The notes under the pieces are model-generated. The model searched no databases and was not told where the DNA came from. It saw only the letters and a list, made by a program, of their open reading frames with translations. Made by a program: the position numbers and the translations under genes. DNA of 24,537 nucleotides from an uncultured Chloroflexota bacterium (GTDB lineage: Bacteria > Chloroflexota > Chloroflexia > Chloroflexales > Roseiflexaceae), in contig CALFIC010000003.1 of the NCBI GenBank assembly GCA_937876225.1, forward strand, positions 1 to 24,537, in the 5' to 3' direction. Below are positions 22,863 through 24,537 of the stretch, in pieces. Numbering within the stretch: the first letter of the stretch is position 1; each line of letters opens with the position of its first letter.

Positions 22863-23573
22863 CTATGGTAGCGTGGTTGGCAACGGTTGGAATTGCGCAA
22901 TTGGACCGATAGTTTGGCTTGGCCAATAGACCACCCAGGCCTGACCAATCACGCGATCAAACGGCAAACCACCCCATTCACGCGAGTCACTACTATTTTC
23001 ACGGTTATCACCCAACACAAACAAGCTATTGGATGCCACGGTAATTGGTCGCGTGGCACATTCATCACCTTGGTGACAATAAGTCGGCGCCCCTTGCAAA
23101 TAAGGCTCTACCAATTGTTGCCCATTGACAAACACCATGGCATCACGGAATTCGATAATATCACCAGGCAAACCAATCACCCGTTTGATATAGTCTTTGC
23201 TGGGATCATTGGGGTATTCAAACACGACGACCTCACCATAGGTGGGCATCGCGATGGGATAGACGATTTCTGGTGGTAAATCTTTACCAAGTACCCGTTG
23301 TGGTGCATTCAAATCAAAGTGTAGATTGGCTAATTTATTCACCAAAATAAACTGCCCCGAATGCAAATTGGGCTCCATGCTTTGGCCTTCGATGAGGAAG
23401 TTTTGCACCACGCCCCGCACCAAAAAAAACAAAATCACCACAAATATAATCATTTCCGCCAATTCGCGAATATAGCGGAGCTCACTCGTCGGCTTAGTCG
23501 GCAGACTGGCCGTTTGCGTCATACTTAATTCCAATAGTTGTCGATCGGCGTCACGCTGTTCCCATGGTTGCAT
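22863..23573 (-). CDS. lepB: Signal peptidase I
   Basis: A 236-aa membrane-anchored Ser/Lys protease that removes signal peptides on the outer face of the membrane. A cytosolic N-terminus of about 38 residues leads to one membrane segment (about 39-57). The box B motif with catalytic serine is GQSMEP (S65), box D is KDYIKRVIGLPGD with catalytic K130, and box E is GDNRENSSDSREWG (near 190-205). Size fits the Gram-positive-like single-span type. The ATG at 23573 has AAGGA about 9 nt upstream; an in-frame ATG at residue 18 (23522) with a weaker site is possible. An 11-bp gap to the GT4 gene suggests co-transcription. Confidence 0.95.
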   Translation of the reverse strand: MQPWEQRDADRQLLELSMTQTASLPTKPTSELRYIRELAEMIIFVVILFFLVRGVVQNFLIEGQSMEPNLHSGQFILVNKLANLHFDLNAPQRVLGKDLPPEIVYPIAMPTYGEVVVFEYPNDPSKDYIKRVIGLPGDIIEFRDAMVFVNGQQLVEPYLQGAPTYCHQGDECATRPITVASNSLFVLGDNRENSSDSREWGGLPFDRVIGQAWVVYWPSQTIGPIAQFQPLPTTLP

Positions 23574-23606
23574 AGCTGAGTTTCCTTGATGCTACATATT
23601 GCGTAT

Positions 23607-23615
23607 ATGATACCA
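23607..23615 (-). promoter_or_regulatory. Possible extended -10 promoter of lepB
   Basis: Minus-strand TGGTATCAT (TGn plus TATCAT, five of six consensus bases) lies about 34 nt before the lepB ATG. The -35 region is poor. It uses the same TGGTAT start as the site before the LysM gene. Confidence 0.35.
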
Positions 23616-23631
23616 CGATTGCTGTATAGAA

Positions 23632-23659
23632 TTGAGTACACCGTCGTATATATTATAGT
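23632..23659 (+). promoter_or_regulatory. Possible sigma-70 promoter of the pentapeptide-repeat gene
   Basis: TTGAGT (23632-23637) and TATAGT (23654-23659) are separated by 16 bp on the plus strand. It fires away from lepB. A short GTGCC/GGCAC hairpin (about 23659-23675) follows in the leader, and the repeat-like CACACAGAAGACGCAGAGA lies at 23673-23691. Confidence 0.4.
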
Positions 23660-23672
23660 GCCTCGCATAGGG

Positions 23673-23691
23673 CACACAGAAGACGCAGAGA
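23673..23691. repeat. Inverted copy of the left-end repeat motif
   Basis: The reverse complement of this stretch reads TCTCTGCGTCTTCTGTGTG, which matches TCTCTGCGTCCTCTGTGCG at 370-388 at 17 of 19 positions. It lies in the leader of the pentapeptide-repeat gene, between divergent promoters. Confidence 0.5.
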
Positions 23692-23764
23692 TATGTTTCA
23701 GGGACTTGTTGCTCTATGCTATTATTTATTCACATTGATATTTAGTATTGAATTGACAAACAAA

Positions 23765-24537
23765 ATGACTATCATCCGTACGACTATCGCACTTATAATC
23801 CTGAGTGGCGTGTTTTTGGGGGCTCCACAAATAACCAAGAGTGCCCAATTCACACAACCGGCCGATTACCCATACCCAGAAACCGCCACACGCACTGCGT
23901 CACGCACCGTTACGGCATCACGCACCGTCATGCCATCGCTCACCCTCACCGCGTCACAAACCCAAACCCCAACCCGCACTGCTACCAAAACAGCCACACC
24001 GTTTGTTTATTCCACCCGTACGCCGAACGGGACGCTGACCGATACCCCAACCGCCAGTGAAACACCGGCGATAAGTGTCACGCCAAGCAATACCGCAACC
24101 CCAACAATCACACCACTCAATCAAGCCTGTATCGACAAGCTCAAATTCCCTGGTGCAAGCCTGTCCGGTTGCGATTTCCGCAATATGGACTTTATTGCAT
24201 ATGGCTATACCAGCCTGAGCTACCGCAATCTGAGTGGTGCCAACCTGAGTGGTGCCAACCTCACCGGCATCAGCCTCGTGAGTGCAAACCTCAAAGGCGC
24301 TAATTTAACCAATGCCAATTTAACCGGTATCAACGGCTATTTCACGCAATTTACCGGCGCCAATCTCACCAATACAATCATTACCGATGCCTTTTTGTCG
24401 CGCGCTGATTTGAGCAAAGCCAACCTCACCAATGCCCAAATCGACCACCTCATCTGCCCATCAGCATGTGTTTTTACTGATGCAATTTTTACCAACACCT
24501 ATTCACACGGCATTGAAAACGCCACCCTTTCACCGGC
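23765..24537 (+). CDS. Exported pentapeptide-repeat protein with Thr-rich stalk (partial, runs off the right edge)
   Basis: At least 257 residues, the only clear plus-strand gene. Residues 1-27 look like a signal peptide (MTIIRTT, hydrophobic core, KSAQ). Residues about 40-118 form a Thr/Pro/Ser-rich stalk with hexapeptide repeats (TASRTV twice, then drifted copies) encoded by near-identical 18-bp DNA repeats near 23897-23932. From about 123 a pentapeptide-repeat domain follows, starting CIDKLKF, then repeated A(N/D)LxG units (SGANL, TNANL, SRADL, SKANL), and a CPSAC pair near 231-235. Such repeats fold as a right-handed quadrilateral beta-helix. Its target is unknown. An in-frame ATG at 23693 is possible, but 23765 gives the better signal peptide. 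No ribosome site is evident. Confidence 0.8.
   Translation, partial: MTIIRTTIALIILSGVFLGAPQITKSAQFTQPADYPYPETATRTASRTVTASRTVMPSLTLTASQTQTPTRTATKTATPFVYSTRTPNGTLTDTPTASETPAISVTPSNTATPTITPLNQACIDKLKFPGASLSGCDFRNMDFIAYGYTSLSYRNLSGANLSGANLTGISLVSANLKGANLTNANLTGINGYFTQFTGANLTNTIITDAFLSRADLSKANLTNAQIDHLICPSACVFTDAIFTNTYSHGIENATLSP

Overview
The window reads as chromosomal DNA of a free-living bacterium with roughly half G+C. The best guess is Chloroflexota (Herpetosiphon- or Anaerolineae-like). The grounds are suggestive only: lipoproteins with Pro/Thr linkers, an exported pentapeptide-repeat protein with a Thr-rich stalk, a LacD-type class I aldolase, and a mixed membrane/polysaccharide gene complement. 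There is no rRNA, tRNA, phage, transposase or CRISPR array to place it better. All genes but the last are on the minus strand, so transcription runs from high to low coordinates.

Right to left: (a) 23765-24537, the start of a plus-strand exported pentapeptide-repeat protein that runs off the window. (b) 21718-23573, a lepB signal peptidase I and a GT4 glycosyltransferase. (c) 21473-21646, a small tatA not visible to length-filtered ORF calling, with a near-perfect sigma-70 promoter and its own terminator. (d) 11390-21382, a tightly packed cluster: obg, a polyprenyl-phosphate sugar-phosphate transferase, a UDP-xylose synthase-like SDR, an O-antigen ligase/polymerase-like membrane protein, a UDP-glucuronate 4-epimerase-like SDR, a UPF0104/LPG-synthase-like membrane protein, a GT4 glycosyltransferase, a PAP2-like membrane protein and a class I aldolase, closed by a strong terminator. 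This is an exopolysaccharide/O-antigen-type locus: the SDRs make UDP-pentose or uronate donors, the transferase primes the lipid carrier, the GT4 extends, and the Wzy-like protein polymerises or ligates. No flippase was seen. (e) 9215-11201, a Gfo/Idh/MocA oxidoreductase plus aldo/keto reductase pair with its own terminator. (f) 7651-9096, a class A beta-lactamase-fold lipoprotein, and 6064-7446, a secreted multidomain protein, each with its own promoter-like site and terminator. (g) 480-5998, a second operon: YacP-like NYN nuclease, SplB-like radical SAM enzyme, LysM lipoprotein, variant adenylate kinase, glycogen synthase, M24 peptidase, then a terminator. (h) 1-479 is non-coding and rich in repeats.

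No single clearly new system stands out. The most interesting points are regulatory and architectural: intrinsic terminators placed 15-20 nt before the start codons of obg and yacP, a recurring TGCCA/TGGCA hairpin in gene junctions, a secreted DPBB-like/golvesin-like/Fn3-like protein, a variant adenylate kinase translationally coupled to glgA, and a short repeat shared in inverted orientation by both ends of the window. All family assignments come from reading motifs, not from database searches.
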